In this document: positions 38,014-48,708 of the stretch, one piece after another
Numbering within the stretch: the first letter of the stretch is position 1
Layout: each line of letters opens with the position of its first letter
Assembly: GCA_026826555.1 (NCBI GenBank)
Contig: JAKSZT010017954.1
Coordinates: 6,745,144-6,809,143, forward strand
Direction: 5' to 3'
DNA: 64,000 bases
From: Tolypeutes matacus
Taxonomy: Eukaryota; Chordata; Mammalia; Cingulata; Chlamyphoridae
Notes under the pieces: generated by a model
Databases searched by the model: none
Told to the model about the DNA's origin: nothing
What the model saw: the letters and a program-made list of their open reading frames with translations, nothing else
Program-made: the position numbers and the translations under genes

Positions 38014-38667
38014 TGTATTAGTCAGCCAAAGGGGTGCTGATACAAAGTACCAGAAATCTGTTGACTTTATAAAGGGTATTTATTTGGGGTAGAAGCTTAC
38101 AGTTACCAGGCCATAAAGCATAAGTTACTTGCCTCACCAAAGTCTGTCGCCATGTGTTGAAGCAAGATGGCTGTTGATGTCTGCAAGGGTTCAGGCTCCC
38201 TCTTCCTCTTTTGGCTCTGTGGTCCCATCTTCTTCCAATATCAGCTGTAGGCTAGGAAAAGTCTTGTCTCACTCCCGGGACTCGTTCCTCTCCAGGCTTA
38301 GCTGCTCTCGTCTCTCCACAACGTCAGCTGTAAACTATCAGGCGAATGGCTCATCTCTCTTCCCAGGGCCTCTGCCATATCTAATATATCTGCTTCTCAG
38401 TGTGTTTACTTCCCAGGGCTCCAGGTCAAAACTCCTACCTCCCTCCCTTCTCTCTGGTGTGGTTTCTCTGTGAGTCCCCACCTACCAAGGGGGCAGGGAC
38501 TCGACATCTTACTGATGTGGCCCAATCAAAGCCTTAATCATTATTTAATCAAGTAAAAGTAAAACCTCTGAATCCAATATAATCTAATATGCCCAGAGGA
38601 AAAGACCAGTTCACTAGATAATCCAATATCTAGTTTTGGAATTCATAAATAATATTAACCTGCTATA
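38014..38667 (+). mobile_element. MaLR-like solo LTR, copy A
   Basis: Begins TGTATTAGTCAGCCAAAGGG and is flanked by CCAGG at 38009-38013 and 38668-38672, a 5-bp duplication as expected for ERVL/MaLR elements. The early part (CTTTATAAAGGGTATTTATT, then CTTACAGTTACCAGGCC) parallels the layout of mammalian MaLR LTRs. It has a GC-rich centre with CTCTCC/CTTCCC runs and an AT-rich right end. The right terminus reads CTGCTATA, not the canonical CA. The same LTR occurs at 47704-48523. No internal retroviral sequence adjoins it. Confidence 0.75.
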
Positions 38668-38672
38668 CCAGG

Positions 38673-39849
38673 TATAAGATATTTTGTTGAGAGAAGCCAA
38701 GGTCCCTTCTAATTCTGCAATTCTGTGATTTCTTTTTAGGTTAGCACTGTGCTACTATACCCCACACTCTTAAGTTTTGTCTTCTGCCTTTCTTTAGAAG
38801 TTACTGTAAGCAAATTTACCACTGTGTGGGATGGTCCACTATCCAGTTCCTAAAATCTTTCACAAAATGGGGTCTCTATTTTATCCTCGCTACTCTGTGA
38901 TTGTCAATGCACAACCTGCAGGTGGGAATATAAAGGCACATATTTTCACCCAATCCTTCAGTGCTTAGAGCTGCCAGCCAAGAAAAAAGTGAAGCCTGCA
39001 GAAAACCTTACAGATGCCATCACCTTATGTAGCTAGCCCAATCTGGCAACTTCCAGGAACCTATCTAGTGTTACTGACATGGTAGGCAAGCGCAGTATTC
39101 TCTTAGAATGACATATTCTGTTGGAGGAGGTAGGTAACTCTAATGAGCTCCAAATCTTTCCTTGAAATGGGGAGTCGCCTGAAAAGACAACTGCCTCACA
39201 ACAGACAAATGGAAATTATATTTCACTGAAATCAAAACCAAATCTGCCTTTTTTTTTCTTTATAGAAACATTTTGTATGCCATGTACCTTGGGAGCCAAA
39301 AGAAAGCATACTTTGGCTCTCTGCTCCACTTTGCTGAGCTCAGATACTGTAAATACCCTCCTCTCCTCTCATAACATTAAATTTTTCATGAATTCATCAT
39401 AAAGGAGCCACTTTGTAGGTTTGGCTGGTACCAGTGAGAGACTTCATTTTCTATTTCACAGTAACTTTTCAGTGCAAAAAAAATTATGGGTGCAATGTTG
39501 AAAGACTAGAATTATTCATCAAGTCCTCACTGCCTGCAAATGAAGAAAATTTTCTGAAATCTATCTGGTAGAATCCAGACATGAGCATGCATATTTTAGA
39601 TGGTGCTACATCCCTTTAGCCACCTAATCTTTCTCAGGGGAATCAGGGGTAAAAGAAGACATGTGCTTTCTCATTGCATTATGGATTAATTCAAGAGTAC
39701 ACACTAGGTCACAAATTTCCCCCTTACCTTCCAGTGTTCCAGTGCAGTAAAGAAGAGAATATTTCATTGTATTATGCATTGATGGAAATACCAGCCACTT
39801 TGTAGCTGGATGCAAAAGCTGTGCTCTGAGAGGCAGTATAATAAGATGC
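38673..39849. other. Unassigned stretch
   Basis: No gene or named repeat recognised. Confidence 0.5.
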
Positions 39850-40045
39850 AATGGTTCTCAGACTTGCATGTGCACCTGAATCTCCTGAAGGGCTTGTTGA
39901 GATACATACTATTGCTGGGCCTACCTGCATTATTTCTGATTCAGTAGATCTGAGGTGGGACTAGAGAATTTGCCTTTCATACAAACTGCCAGATGATCCC
40001 ATTGCTGATGCCACTGGTCCTAGGGCCCTACTTTGAGAATCACTG
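39850..40045. mobile_element. MER5-type hAT fossil
   Basis: AATGGTTCTCAGACTTGCAT at the left and TTTGAGAATCACTG at the right form decayed inverted ends. Between them are CACCTGAATCTCCTGAAGG, GATTCAGTAGATCTGAGG and a block near GATGATCCCATTGCTGATG, in MER5 order. Confidence 0.8.
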
Positions 40046-40497
40046 ATGTAATGAAAAGAATGTTGAATATAGGAGTCAAGAGAGAGTGGGTCTAGTCCTG
40101 AGTCTACCTTCTACCAATACAGGGTCTGTAAACAAGTTTCTGGGGCCTCATTTTCCTCATTTGTAAAAGAAGAGTGATGACTCCTGTTCACTTGATCTAG
40201 TGTTACTTCAGAATAAAATCTGAGAATGTGCAGGAAAATATTTAGCACTCAGTACTATGGCAAGACTTGAAACATTGTAGTTACTGGACTAGAAGAGCTA
40301 CAGAAAAAATCTTGGAGAAGTTTTAAGATACAGACATTCCATCAAGCACAAGCACAGAGAGGCCAGTATTCTGCTGCTGTACCAAGTAAAAAGGGACTAG
40401 CAATGATGGGAAGTTTTTTGGGGAATTCTTTTTGAAAAAAAGCCCAAATACCCTGCTTTTATCCACATTATGTAAGCTGTAGACAGGCTGTGTTAGA
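40046..40497 (+). repeat. MIR SINE (about 40082-40270) and flanking unassigned bases
   Basis: Sense MIR pattern: GGGTCTAGTCCTGAGTCTAC, GGCCTCATTTTCCTCATTTG, AAAAGAAGAGTGATGACTCC, AAATATTTAGCACTCAGTAC. The remainder is unassigned. Confidence 0.7.
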
Positions 40498-40620
40498 GCA
40501 GCGCTTCTCAAACTTTCCTGTGATTCAGGACAACTTGGTAAACATACAAAGGCCCAGGCCCTGTCCTACTTCAAGGAGCCTGGGCCTCCAGATGATTCTG
40601 ACACACTCCAACCACTGTCT
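40498..40620. mobile_element. MER5A-type hAT fossil, partial
   Basis: GCGCTTCTCAAACTTTCCTG, AGGCCCAGGCCCTGTCC and CTCCAGATGATTCTGACA follow MER5A. Ends are decayed. Confidence 0.7.
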
Positions 40621-40679
40621 CTCTGCTGATAGCTGTAAAACCCTTCATGAGACCCTATAAAGGAACTATACACTGTAGG

Positions 40680-40861
40680 CAGTGATTCTCAGGCTGCACA
40701 TTGAAATCATCTGGGGAGCTTTTTAAATTCCCACAAGTAAAGGATGCTGACCAGTCCAATTAAATCAGGATCTCTGGGCATGGGGTCCAAGAAAAAACAT
40801 CAGTGTTTTTTCTTATAGCTTTCTAGTAGTTCAGATGTGTAGCCAAGGCTGAGAACCACTG
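40680..40861. mobile_element. MER5A hAT fossil, full length
   Basis: CAGTGATTCTCAGGCTGCAC at the left and GGCTGAGAACCACTG at the right form the terminal inverted repeats of this roughly 180-bp non-autonomous hAT element. Internal CATCTGGGGAGCTTTTTAAA is typical. An 8-bp duplication is no longer clear. Confidence 0.85.
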
Positions 40862-41305
40862 ATGTAGAAAAGGGTCCTCTGTCATTACATCAGCAAATGT
40901 ATCATTTTGTTTGCTTGACTCTATCCCACACCATACAGTGAGAGTACGGGGGGCTGCTCTTTGTGTCCAGAAACCAGCACAGAAGCCTTGCACTGTACTC
41001 GTAGATGTTCAGAGCATGTTTCTTACAGTTTTCGATGAATAAATTGTTCTGTTATAGGCAAAGGATTGATACCAAAACTCACCCCCAGAAGCCCCCAAAT
41101 TTAAATATTTTTAATAAGCACAGCCATTTATGAAGTTCATAAATGAGAGAGTGTTTATTGAATAATTTGTAGAATCACTGTGCAGAATATCTTGAATAAT
41201 TTGAAGAATCCGAGTCAGCCACAACTATAATTTAATCTTTCAGGTAAGATCAGGAGTCAGGGAAACTCTTGTCTTGCAGATCTTTGAGAATGCTAAGGAA
41301 GCAAA
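40862..41305. other. Unassigned stretch
   Basis: No gene recognised. An imperfect local repeat of GAATAATTTG(A/T)AGAATC occurs at about 41160-41210. Confidence 0.45.
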
Positions 41306-41475
41306 TTAACACACATTGAACACCTATTATGTGCCATTAATTTTCATAGGCCCTCATTGAAATCTTCACAACAAACTTGCATTATCCCTGTTTTTTTCTG
41401 AGGGAAGAAATGAGCAGTGAAAGCAGGTGGCCTAAGGTGGGAAATATAAAGGAGCTAGTTTGACCCCAGAGCCCA
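41306..41475 (-). repeat. MIR SINE
   Basis: Reversed MIR: CACATTGAACACCTATTATG, TGAAATCTTCACAACAAACT, TTATCCCTGTTTTTTTCTGA, then GACCCCAGAGCCCAAG. Confidence 0.75.
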
Positions 41476-41479
41476 AGTT

Positions 41480-41935
41480 CTCTTCCAGTATTTATTTTGC
41501 TGCCATTCAGACCTTCTCTAAGCCCAAACAGCCACTCATATTCCACACCTCACACCTGCCCCCTCCCTGTCCCTGCATGACTCACCAAAGGATGCTGGAA
41601 TGGTCCAGTCAGCCCTGTCAGCCCTGGCCATGCCAGACTCCACAGAGGTTTCCTGGTGTCTCTAGTGAAGCTTCCTCTGGGACAGCTTCACTGACCACAA
41701 TTGGTTTAATTGCCTCACCACTTTCAAAACCAGGTATCCTCATAGTATCCTATGCCAGCCATCTTATAAAGCTTATTCCTATAGGTGTGTAATTGTTTGT
41801 TTACTTGATTGTTTTTCCCTGTACACAGTGGGCTCCATGAGGGCAGCAGCTGATTCTTGTTTATCTTTGTATTCCCTTAGTCTAGTGCATTGCCTAACCC
41901 ATTGGAGGCACTCATTAATTGAGGGAAAAAAATGG
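41480..41935 (+). repeat. L2 3' end
   Basis: TGGGCTCCATGAGGGCAGCA, TATCTTTGTATTCCCTTAGT, CTAGTGCATTGCCTAACCC and GGAGGCACTCATTAATTGA follow the L2 3' terminus in sense orientation. The upstream half (from about 41500) is more diverged. Confidence 0.8.
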
Positions 41936-43919
41936 CAGAACCTCATCTATGAGCAAAGATCTCCTGAAACACTTCAGCATGTGTGCATGTGTTGTGCTTC
42001 AGAATATTTTAGAAACATTTTCCAGATTTAATTGAAGCTTCTGGGAAGCCTTGCTGTGTTCTTCCTTGTAAAAAATAGAAGGTCGTTACCAGGAAGTCTC
42101 CGTATACCATATTTATCTGGTGAGTTTTGAAAATACTGAGTAATGGGACTAATGACTCAACATAGTATTTTCCAAACTGTGAGGTAATCTTTGGACTTTG
42201 TAAGATTATTATATTAAGTGTACTTTTTAGTCTGTCAGTAAAAAATAAAAAGCCTGTATTTTCACATTAGACTTCAAAGAACATCTGCTGCGTATTGTAA
42301 ATAACATATTTTGAAAACCAACTGATGTATACTCAACCTGCCTCTGCCTGCTAGCTATAGCAGGTCCTTAAGATAAGATTCAGTTTGCCATTGGTACCAC
42401 TCTTGCTTTGATGTCTCACTGTTTGGTGAGCCACCAGCTTCTCTAAATCTACTGAAGCCATTTGCCCCCTAAACATACTTCAGCAATGGTTTCCAGTTTC
42501 CTGTTTTCTAATGGGATTAAAAAGGGACAGTATTCCTGGGTGATTTAGAGCCATGGAGATTGTGTTTTTCAGTGAGTTCAGCTTGGAGAAGTATTCCACT
42601 GGGGCTATTCCTTATCCCCAAGGATTTGAGCCCTGCCTCCTGATGGAAGCTCAGCTTTTCCACCTAAGCAAAGAGCCATCAGTTGCTGAGGCAAGTGACA
42701 TCTCCTGAGAAGAGGGGTGTATTCATTTTGCTGGTCTGCCTGTAGGGAAGTAGGCCCCAGAGGAATTCTGAGGAGGGCTCCTCTGGGTGGGGGATGCACT
42801 GCAAAGCAGCCTCATCCATGTCCCCCAGCCTGAATCACACCTTCTCGTGGGACTGAATAGTTCAGTCAGCTTTTTCCCTTGTTCCTTCTCAGTTTGTCTT
42901 GTTAGCACTCTTCCTTAGCAAGTAAGCACCATATGTCTTCTTTGGAAACTTGTTTTCAGGAGATTCCCAGAGCATGTGTGCTGGCTTGAAAGAGAGGAAT
43001 AGGGTGTTGTGTTAACCAGCAGTATACCACAGTGCCAGCTTTGGAGGCCTGCCTTCATGCCCATCTGCCCCATGGGCTGGTTTGCCCTGTGGCATGAACA
43101 CAGTTTTTCACTGGAACTTACTGGAGTCACAGAAAATGGCCTGGCTTGTGAGCAGGCTTTCTGAACCAAAGAGAGAGGCTGTGGCACATTCTTTCCAGTG
43201 GCTTCTCATTATCCTGGGTGGTTGTGTGACACAGCACCTCTTTATTGATCTTGTTCTTTGTCCTCATGGAGAGGATAGCACATACTGATTGTAAAAGAGG
43301 GACTCTGTGTGTTGTTCTTGTGCTTCCTTGCTCTTAACCAGTCACCAGTGCCAGAGCAGGTGACTAAAATGTGCTGCTTTTGAAGTAATTTGGTTTCTAT
43401 AACATGGAACCCACCCTCCCCACCTCCAACCTTTAATACCTGTCTCCTTTGAAAGCCAGCTTATTGAACATCCAATTTGTCTCTTTCCTTCCTCACTCTC
43501 CCCCTCTTTCCTTGTTCTCAGGCTGTCTTTTATCAAAAACAGAGGGTGAGCCAGTGATACAGCATGGCAAGCAGCAGCTTGAAGCATTTTCTTCATTCAC
43601 CTTGACATCTTTTTGGCAAAGAAAAAGCAAGGGTTGGGAACCTGTTCTATTCATTTCTGGCTTCTACAGTTACCTCTTTTAAAACTGCTTCACAAATAGC
43701 CTCGTTGGTTGTTATTGCCTGATACCTATTACTCCGTAGGTTTTACCAGTTGTTTCGAAAGAATGGCTATTTTCTGTTCCCTTGAGAATTCACCTTACAT
43801 AGGTGTGTATGTGCATGTGTGTGTATAGTTGAGTTCATGTGCTATCAATTAGTAAGGAAAAATCAGGCCAGACATCTTCATTGCTTTTTTCCCTGTAGAT
43901 GATTAAACAGCATTAATAG
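41936..43919. other. Unassigned stretch
   Basis: No gene recognised. Open frames of 60-90 codons on both strands at 42605-43690 overlap each other and show no domains. Confidence 0.5.
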
Positions 43920-44135
43920 TAATGATTGCCAATGCTTAATTTGTGCTTCCTGTGTGCCAGAGACTATGCACAATCTCATGTCATCCTTACAACAACCCTT
44001 TGAAGTAGTCCCTGTTTTACAGATGAGGAGACTGATACACAGAAAGGTTATGTTCCTTAGCAGAGTTAAGAATTGAATGGAAGCATTCTGATTTGAAAAC
44101 TCATGCTATTCACAGATAAACTGAACTGCCTCAGG
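43920..44135 (-). repeat. MIR SINE
   Basis: Reversed MIR: CTGTGTGCCAGAGACTATGC, CATCCTTACAACAACCCTTT, TTTTACAGATGAGGAGACTG, ATACACAGAAAGGTTATG. Confidence 0.9.
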
Positions 44136-44524
44136 GAGGGGCTGTGATGACTTCTTTCTGGGACTGATGTACTTTGAGTCACTCATTTGAATCATGCAGA
44201 CCATAATCTTATATGCCCAGTCTTTACCCTTGGAAGAACTAGATATCAGCAGAAATTAGGTGAATGGAAGAGAGTCCATTTTCTAAAGTTCTCAGGAGTG
44301 AAACATACCACTTCCACCACCATCTGTGGCCCCTTAGAGCAGTGAGTCTCAGTGGCATATAGGGGATTGAGCCATGTGACGGGGAAAGTGGACCAAGGAT
44401 TATGGAGGGAAACATAGGGAATGTTGGCCTGCTTACTTTAGTTCTGATACAACCCAAGATGACCAAAGAATTGTCACCATAACTGGATTGATAATCACTG
44501 CTTTAACCCACACCGTGTTTCCCT
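44136..44524. other. Possible short hAT-like fossil at 44339-44500, otherwise unassigned
   Basis: CAGTGAGTCTCAGTGGC at the left and GATTGATAATCACTG at the right look like degenerate hAT inverted ends about 160 bp apart. The interior matches no family I can name. Confidence 0.35.
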
Positions 44525-44765
44525 GATTATAATAGCCACTGCTAGTTGGACGTGTACGGCATGTCAGATATAGAACCGGACACTTTACATATGCTTTCAT
44601 TTATGCATCCCCATACTCTTTATAAGCTAGGTGTTACCTCATTTTACAGAGGGAAAAAACAGGTTCAGAAAGGTTAAGCATCTCAGCCCAAACTTGCTCA
44701 GATCTTAAATGACGGAACTGTCTTCAAAGCTTGTGTTCCAGGCCTGCCTACTTTTCAGCCTCTCT
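44525..44765 (-). repeat. MIR SINE
   Basis: Reversed MIR: CACTTTACATATGCTTTCAT, TTATAAGCTAGGTGTTACCT, CATTTTACAGAGGGAAAAAA, CAGGTTCAGAAAGGTTAAGC. Confidence 0.85.
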
Positions 44766-45084
44766 TAACCCATTGGGAGATTTGATCAGAATCATTACCA
44801 TCATTAATCAGTAGGCCATCCTACTGATTAAGTAAGGCAATAGTTAGCTCTCAGTTAGGTCTTATATCTTGGGACCAGTATGTAAGACTGAGCTAAGTAT
44901 GCAAAGATTTGTTACCCTCTTCTCCTCAAAGGGCATATCCTTTCAAGAGCACCGAGCAGCCAGCTGCCATGTCCTTAACAAAGGTGGAATTTCAGTTGAC
45001 AGCTTTGCTTCATTGAAGATTGTTTCCACAATTATCAGTGCTTGGTACCTTTGTAGATGAACACAAGCTACAGGTTCAAGAAGC

Positions 45085-45300
45085 CTGCAAGAGTCAGAGG
45101 ACCTGGGAATTTGTTCCCAAGTCTGCCTTTCAACTAACTAAATGGACGCAGGAACCTCACTTAACTTTCTTGACCTCTGTGTTTTAAATCTGTACATCAT
45201 ATTCGATAATTCCAAGGTTTATTTTAGCTCTAAATGACGATTGTTCTCTGTTCTCAGTGAAGTTTATTTCATACAAACATTAAGAGCCCACTTAACCAAT
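45085..45300 (+). repeat. MIR SINE
   Basis: Sense MIR, diverged: CAAGTCTGCCTTTCAACTAA, ACCTCACTTAACTTTCTTGA, CCTCTGTGTTTTAAATCTGT, TAATTCCAAGGTTTATTTTA. Confidence 0.6.
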
Positions 45301-46135
45301 GAAGTATTTAGTGAGTTAATCGAGAAAGTCATTTAAAGGAAGAAGTCATGTAAAAGGAAACCTACTATAGACTTTTTAAAAAAAGAAACAGCTCTATTGT
45401 GGTATAGCAGACATAGAATAAACTTCACATATTTAAAGTATGCAATTTAAAGTTTCAATTTATATCTACCTGTGACAGCATTGCTGCAGTCAAGATAGTA
45501 AACATACCTATCACCCCAAAGTTTTCCCATTTCCCCTTGTCCCTTCCCTCTGCCCTTTCTACCCTCCCCCCCCCAACAAAGCAACCACTGATCTGCTTTC
45601 TGTCACTATAGATAAGTTTGCATTCCTAGAGTATTATACAAATGGAGTCATATAGTAGGTGTCGCTTCTTTTATTCTACATAATTACCTTGAGTTTCATC
45701 CATGTCATTGCATGTATCAAGATACCACTTCTTTCTCTTGCCACGTGGTATGGGCATAATACACTGTTCAGATATGCCCTCATCTGTTTATCCTTTCACC
45801 TGTTGAAGCTATTACAAATAAAGCTGCTATGAACATTTGTGTACACGTCTTTGTATGGACATATATTTCCTTTTCTCTTGGGTGAATATCTAAGAGTGGA
45901 ATGATTGGATCATATGTAGGAATAAGTTTTTAATGTTTTATGAAACTGCCAAACTGATTTCCAAAGTGGTTGTACCATTATGCATTCCCACCAACAGCAG
46001 TGAATAAGAGTTCTTGTTTCTCCACATCCTCACCAACACTTTTATGTCTATTAACTTGAGTCATTCTATTAGGTAGGTAGTAGTACTAGTACTATCTCCT
46101 TTTAATTTGCATTTTCTAATGCTTAACAATCTTGA

Positions 46136-46303
46136 AAAAAAAGGGGGGGGAGAGAATGGGGACAGGGGAGGGTGCTCACTACGCCTGCCTGGAGCTAGGG
46201 GGCACGGGCTGGGGACGAGGGGCTCCGCGGGAGTTGGGGGAGGTGGGAGGGGCGCGCTCACTAGGGCTGCAGGGCAGGCATGTTAAAAAAAAAAAAAAAA
46301 AAA
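46136..46303 (+). mobile_element. GC-rich unidentified retroposed segment with poly(A) tail
   Basis: About 145 bases of very G-rich sequence (an A-run then G-run at the start, GGGGACGAGGGGCTCCGCGG inside) end in about 20 A residues. They sit inside otherwise continuous L1. Short flanks ATCTTGA (46129-46135) and ATATTGA (46304-46310) may be the target duplication. CTCACTA occurs twice (near 46177 and 46257). I recognise neither a DAS SINE head nor a known gene. The poly(A) points to retroposition of some transcript. Confidence 0.6.
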
Positions 46304-47703
46304 ATATTGAGCATTTTTACATGTGCTTATTTGCCATATGGGCATCTTCTTTGGTGAAAAGTCTGTTCAAATATTTTGCTCATTTCTAAATTGGGTCCTT
46401 TGTTTTCTAATTTGAGTTTTGAGAGTTCTTTATATATGCTTTTATTTTTTTTTACTTTTATATTTTAATATATATTCTGTATAGAGCTCCTGATTTATAT
46501 ATGCTTTGTAAAGATTTTCTCCTAGTCTGTGACTTCTTTTCATTCTCTTAACAGTTTCTTTTAAAGAGTAGAAGGTTTTAATTTTAATCAAGTCCAATTT
46601 ATCCATCTGTTCTTTCATTTAATGTGCTTTTGGTGTCATACGTAAGAAATCTTTGCCTCACCCAAAGTTCAAACATATTCTCCTCTGTTTTCTTCTAGAA
46701 GTTTTATAGTTTGTGGTTTTACATTTAGATCTATGATCCATTTTGAGTTCTTTTTTGTACATGGTACAAGGTAAGGATCCAACTTCATTTTTTTTGCCTA
46801 TGGATATCCAACTGTTCCAGCACCATTTGTTGTAAAGATCATCCTTTACTCACTGCATTGCCTTTGCACTTTTGTCCCAAATCAGTTCTCCATTCACGTG
46901 TGGGTTTATTTCTAGACTCTTTATGTGATTCTCTTGATGTACTTCTCTCTCTTTCATGTCAGTACCACACTGTTTTGTTTTGATTACTTCAGCTTCATGA
47001 TATCCATTAAACCAGGTAATGTTAGTCCTCCAATTTTGTTCTTCTTTTCCAGAAGTGTTTGGGCTATCCTATTTCCTTTGTATTTCCATATGAGTTTTAG
47101 AATCAGCTTGTCAATTTCTACACACATACACACGCAAACCTGTTGAGATTATGGTTGAGGTTGTGTTGAATTTATAGATGAACTTGGGGAGAATTAGTAA
47201 CAACATTGTGTTTTTCAATCTGTGAACAAAGTTTCTCCATTTATTTAGGTTTTCTTTATTTTTCAATGCATAGGTCTTTCACAAATTTTGTCAGAATTAT
47301 TCCTATATATTTCATATTTTTATAATATTTGTAAATGATATATTTTTATTTTAATTTCTGATTGTTGCTAGTATAAAGAAATAAAATTGGTTTTTATATA
47401 ATGATCTTATATTCTGCAATTTTGCTAAATTCACTTATTGATTTTATTAACTTTTTAATAGATTACATTAGATTTTCTACATAGATGGTTATGTTGTCTA
47501 CAAAGACATTTTACTTCTTTCTTTCCATTCTGGATGCTTCTAATTCTTTTTCTTGCAACATTGCACTGCTGGAACCTCTAGAACAACGTTTAATAGAAAT
47601 GGTGAGAGTGGATATTCCTGTCTTGTTCTTGATCTTATGGTGAAAGCATTCAGTCTTTCACCGTACATATAATGTGAGTTTTATGTTTTCAGTAGATACC
47701 TTT

Positions 47704-48523
47704 TGTATTAGTCAGCCAAAGGGGTGCTGATGCAAAATACCAGAAGTGGGTTGGTTTCTATAAAGGGTATTTCTTTGAGGTAGAAGTCCACAGTTACCAG
47801 ACCATAAAGCGTAAGTTTCTTCCCTCACCAAAGTCCATTGCCACGTGTTGGAGCAAGACAGCTGCCGATGTTTGCCAGGGTTCAGGCTTCTTGGGTTCCT
47901 CTCTTCCCGGGGCTGCGTTTCTCTCCAGGCTTAGCTCCTCTGTTTCCTCCACAGGAGTCAGGTGTAGACTATGAGGCTCTCTAGGCTTTGCTTCTCCCGA
48001 CAAGGCCAGCTGTAGACTATCAGGCAAATGGCTTGTCTCTATCCTGGGGTCTTCTCTCCTTCCTCATGACCAAGCTCTCTCACTTCCTGGGGCTCCAGCA
48101 CAAACTCCAACATCAAAACTGCTCCCTCTGTCCTTTGCCTTGCCTTTTATTTATTTATTTTTTTTTCAAAGATTTTATTTATTTATTCATTTATCCCCCC
48201 CTTGCTGCTTGTGCTCTCTGGGTCAGCCAACCACGCTGTGCGGGCGGGCTTGCCTTCACCAGGAGGCCCCGGGATCCGAACCCGGGGCCTCCCATATGGT
48301 AAATGGGAGCCCTACTGATTGAGCCACAGCCGCTTCCCTGCCTTGCCTTTTATATTTGATTCCCCAACCCCGCAAAGGATGGGGCTCAACGCCCTACTGA
48401 TGTGGCCCAATCAAAACTCCAATTATAATTTAATCATGCCCAGATAAATAGAGCAGTTTACAAGCATAATCTAATATAGATTTTTGGAATTCATAATTAC
48501 ATCAAACTGCCAAACTGCAACAC
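47704..48523 (+). mobile_element. MaLR-like solo LTR, copy B, with nested DAS SINE
   Basis: Starts TGTATTAGTCAGCCAAAGGG like copy A and is flanked by CCTTT at 47699-47703 and 48524-48528. Without the nested SINE and its duplicated target it is about 617 bases, against 654 in copy A. The right end is CTGCAACAC. Shared landmarks include CAGTTACCAGACCATAAAGC, CTCACCAAAGTCCATTGCCA and TACTGATGTGGCCCAATCAA. It lies inside L1 sequence, so it is younger than the host L1. Confidence 0.78.
48151..48338 (-). mobile_element. DAS-III-type SINE with perfect 15-bp target duplication
   Basis: The T-rich tail is followed by CCCTTGCTGCTTGTGCTC, GCGGGCGGGCTTGCCTTCAC, the B-box region GGGATCCGAACCCGGGGCC and the head TGAGCCACAGCCGCTTCCC. 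The flanks TGCCTTGCCTTTTAT at 48136-48150 and 48339-48353 are identical. The long GC-rich non-tRNA segment separates this subfamily from the short DAS copies at 8.9, 34.6 and 52.1 kb. Confidence 0.95.
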
Positions 48524-48708
48524 CCTTTATCAGTTTGAGAAAGTTCTTTTCTTTTCCCTGTTTTTTTCAAGTTTTTGTTATGAATGGATGTTGGATTTTG
48601 TCCATTGCTTTTCCTGCATCTATTAAGATGATTATGTGTGTTTTCGTTTTAGTTTGTTTATATGGTGAATTGCATTAATTGATTTTAACTATTAAACTCT
48701 GTATTCCT

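Larger units (their letters stand above)
45373..48708 (-). mobile_element. Old L1 (L1M-type) in antisense, about 2.3 kb of L1 sequence, with nested insertions
   Basis: Reads as reversed L1 3'UTR and then ORF2: AAACAGCTCTATTGTGGTAT, CCAAAGTGGTTGTACCATTA, AAATCTTTGCCTCACCCAAA, TCCAACTGTTCCAGCACCAT, AGTATAAAGAAATAAAATTG and TTGAATTTATAGATGAACTTG. It is interrupted by a GC-rich poly(A) insert at 46136-46303 and by a MaLR-like LTR at 47704-48523. It resumes cleanly on each side (CTTTATCAGTTTGAGAAAGT after the LTR) and ends near TGTATTCCTG. No ORF2 frame survives. The 5' truncation point near 48708 is approximate. Confidence 0.9.

Noticed and set aside
48150..48322. Frames with IYLFF-type hydrophobic starts suggesting a small membrane protein
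   Set aside because: Translation of the T-rich tail of the DAS SINE.
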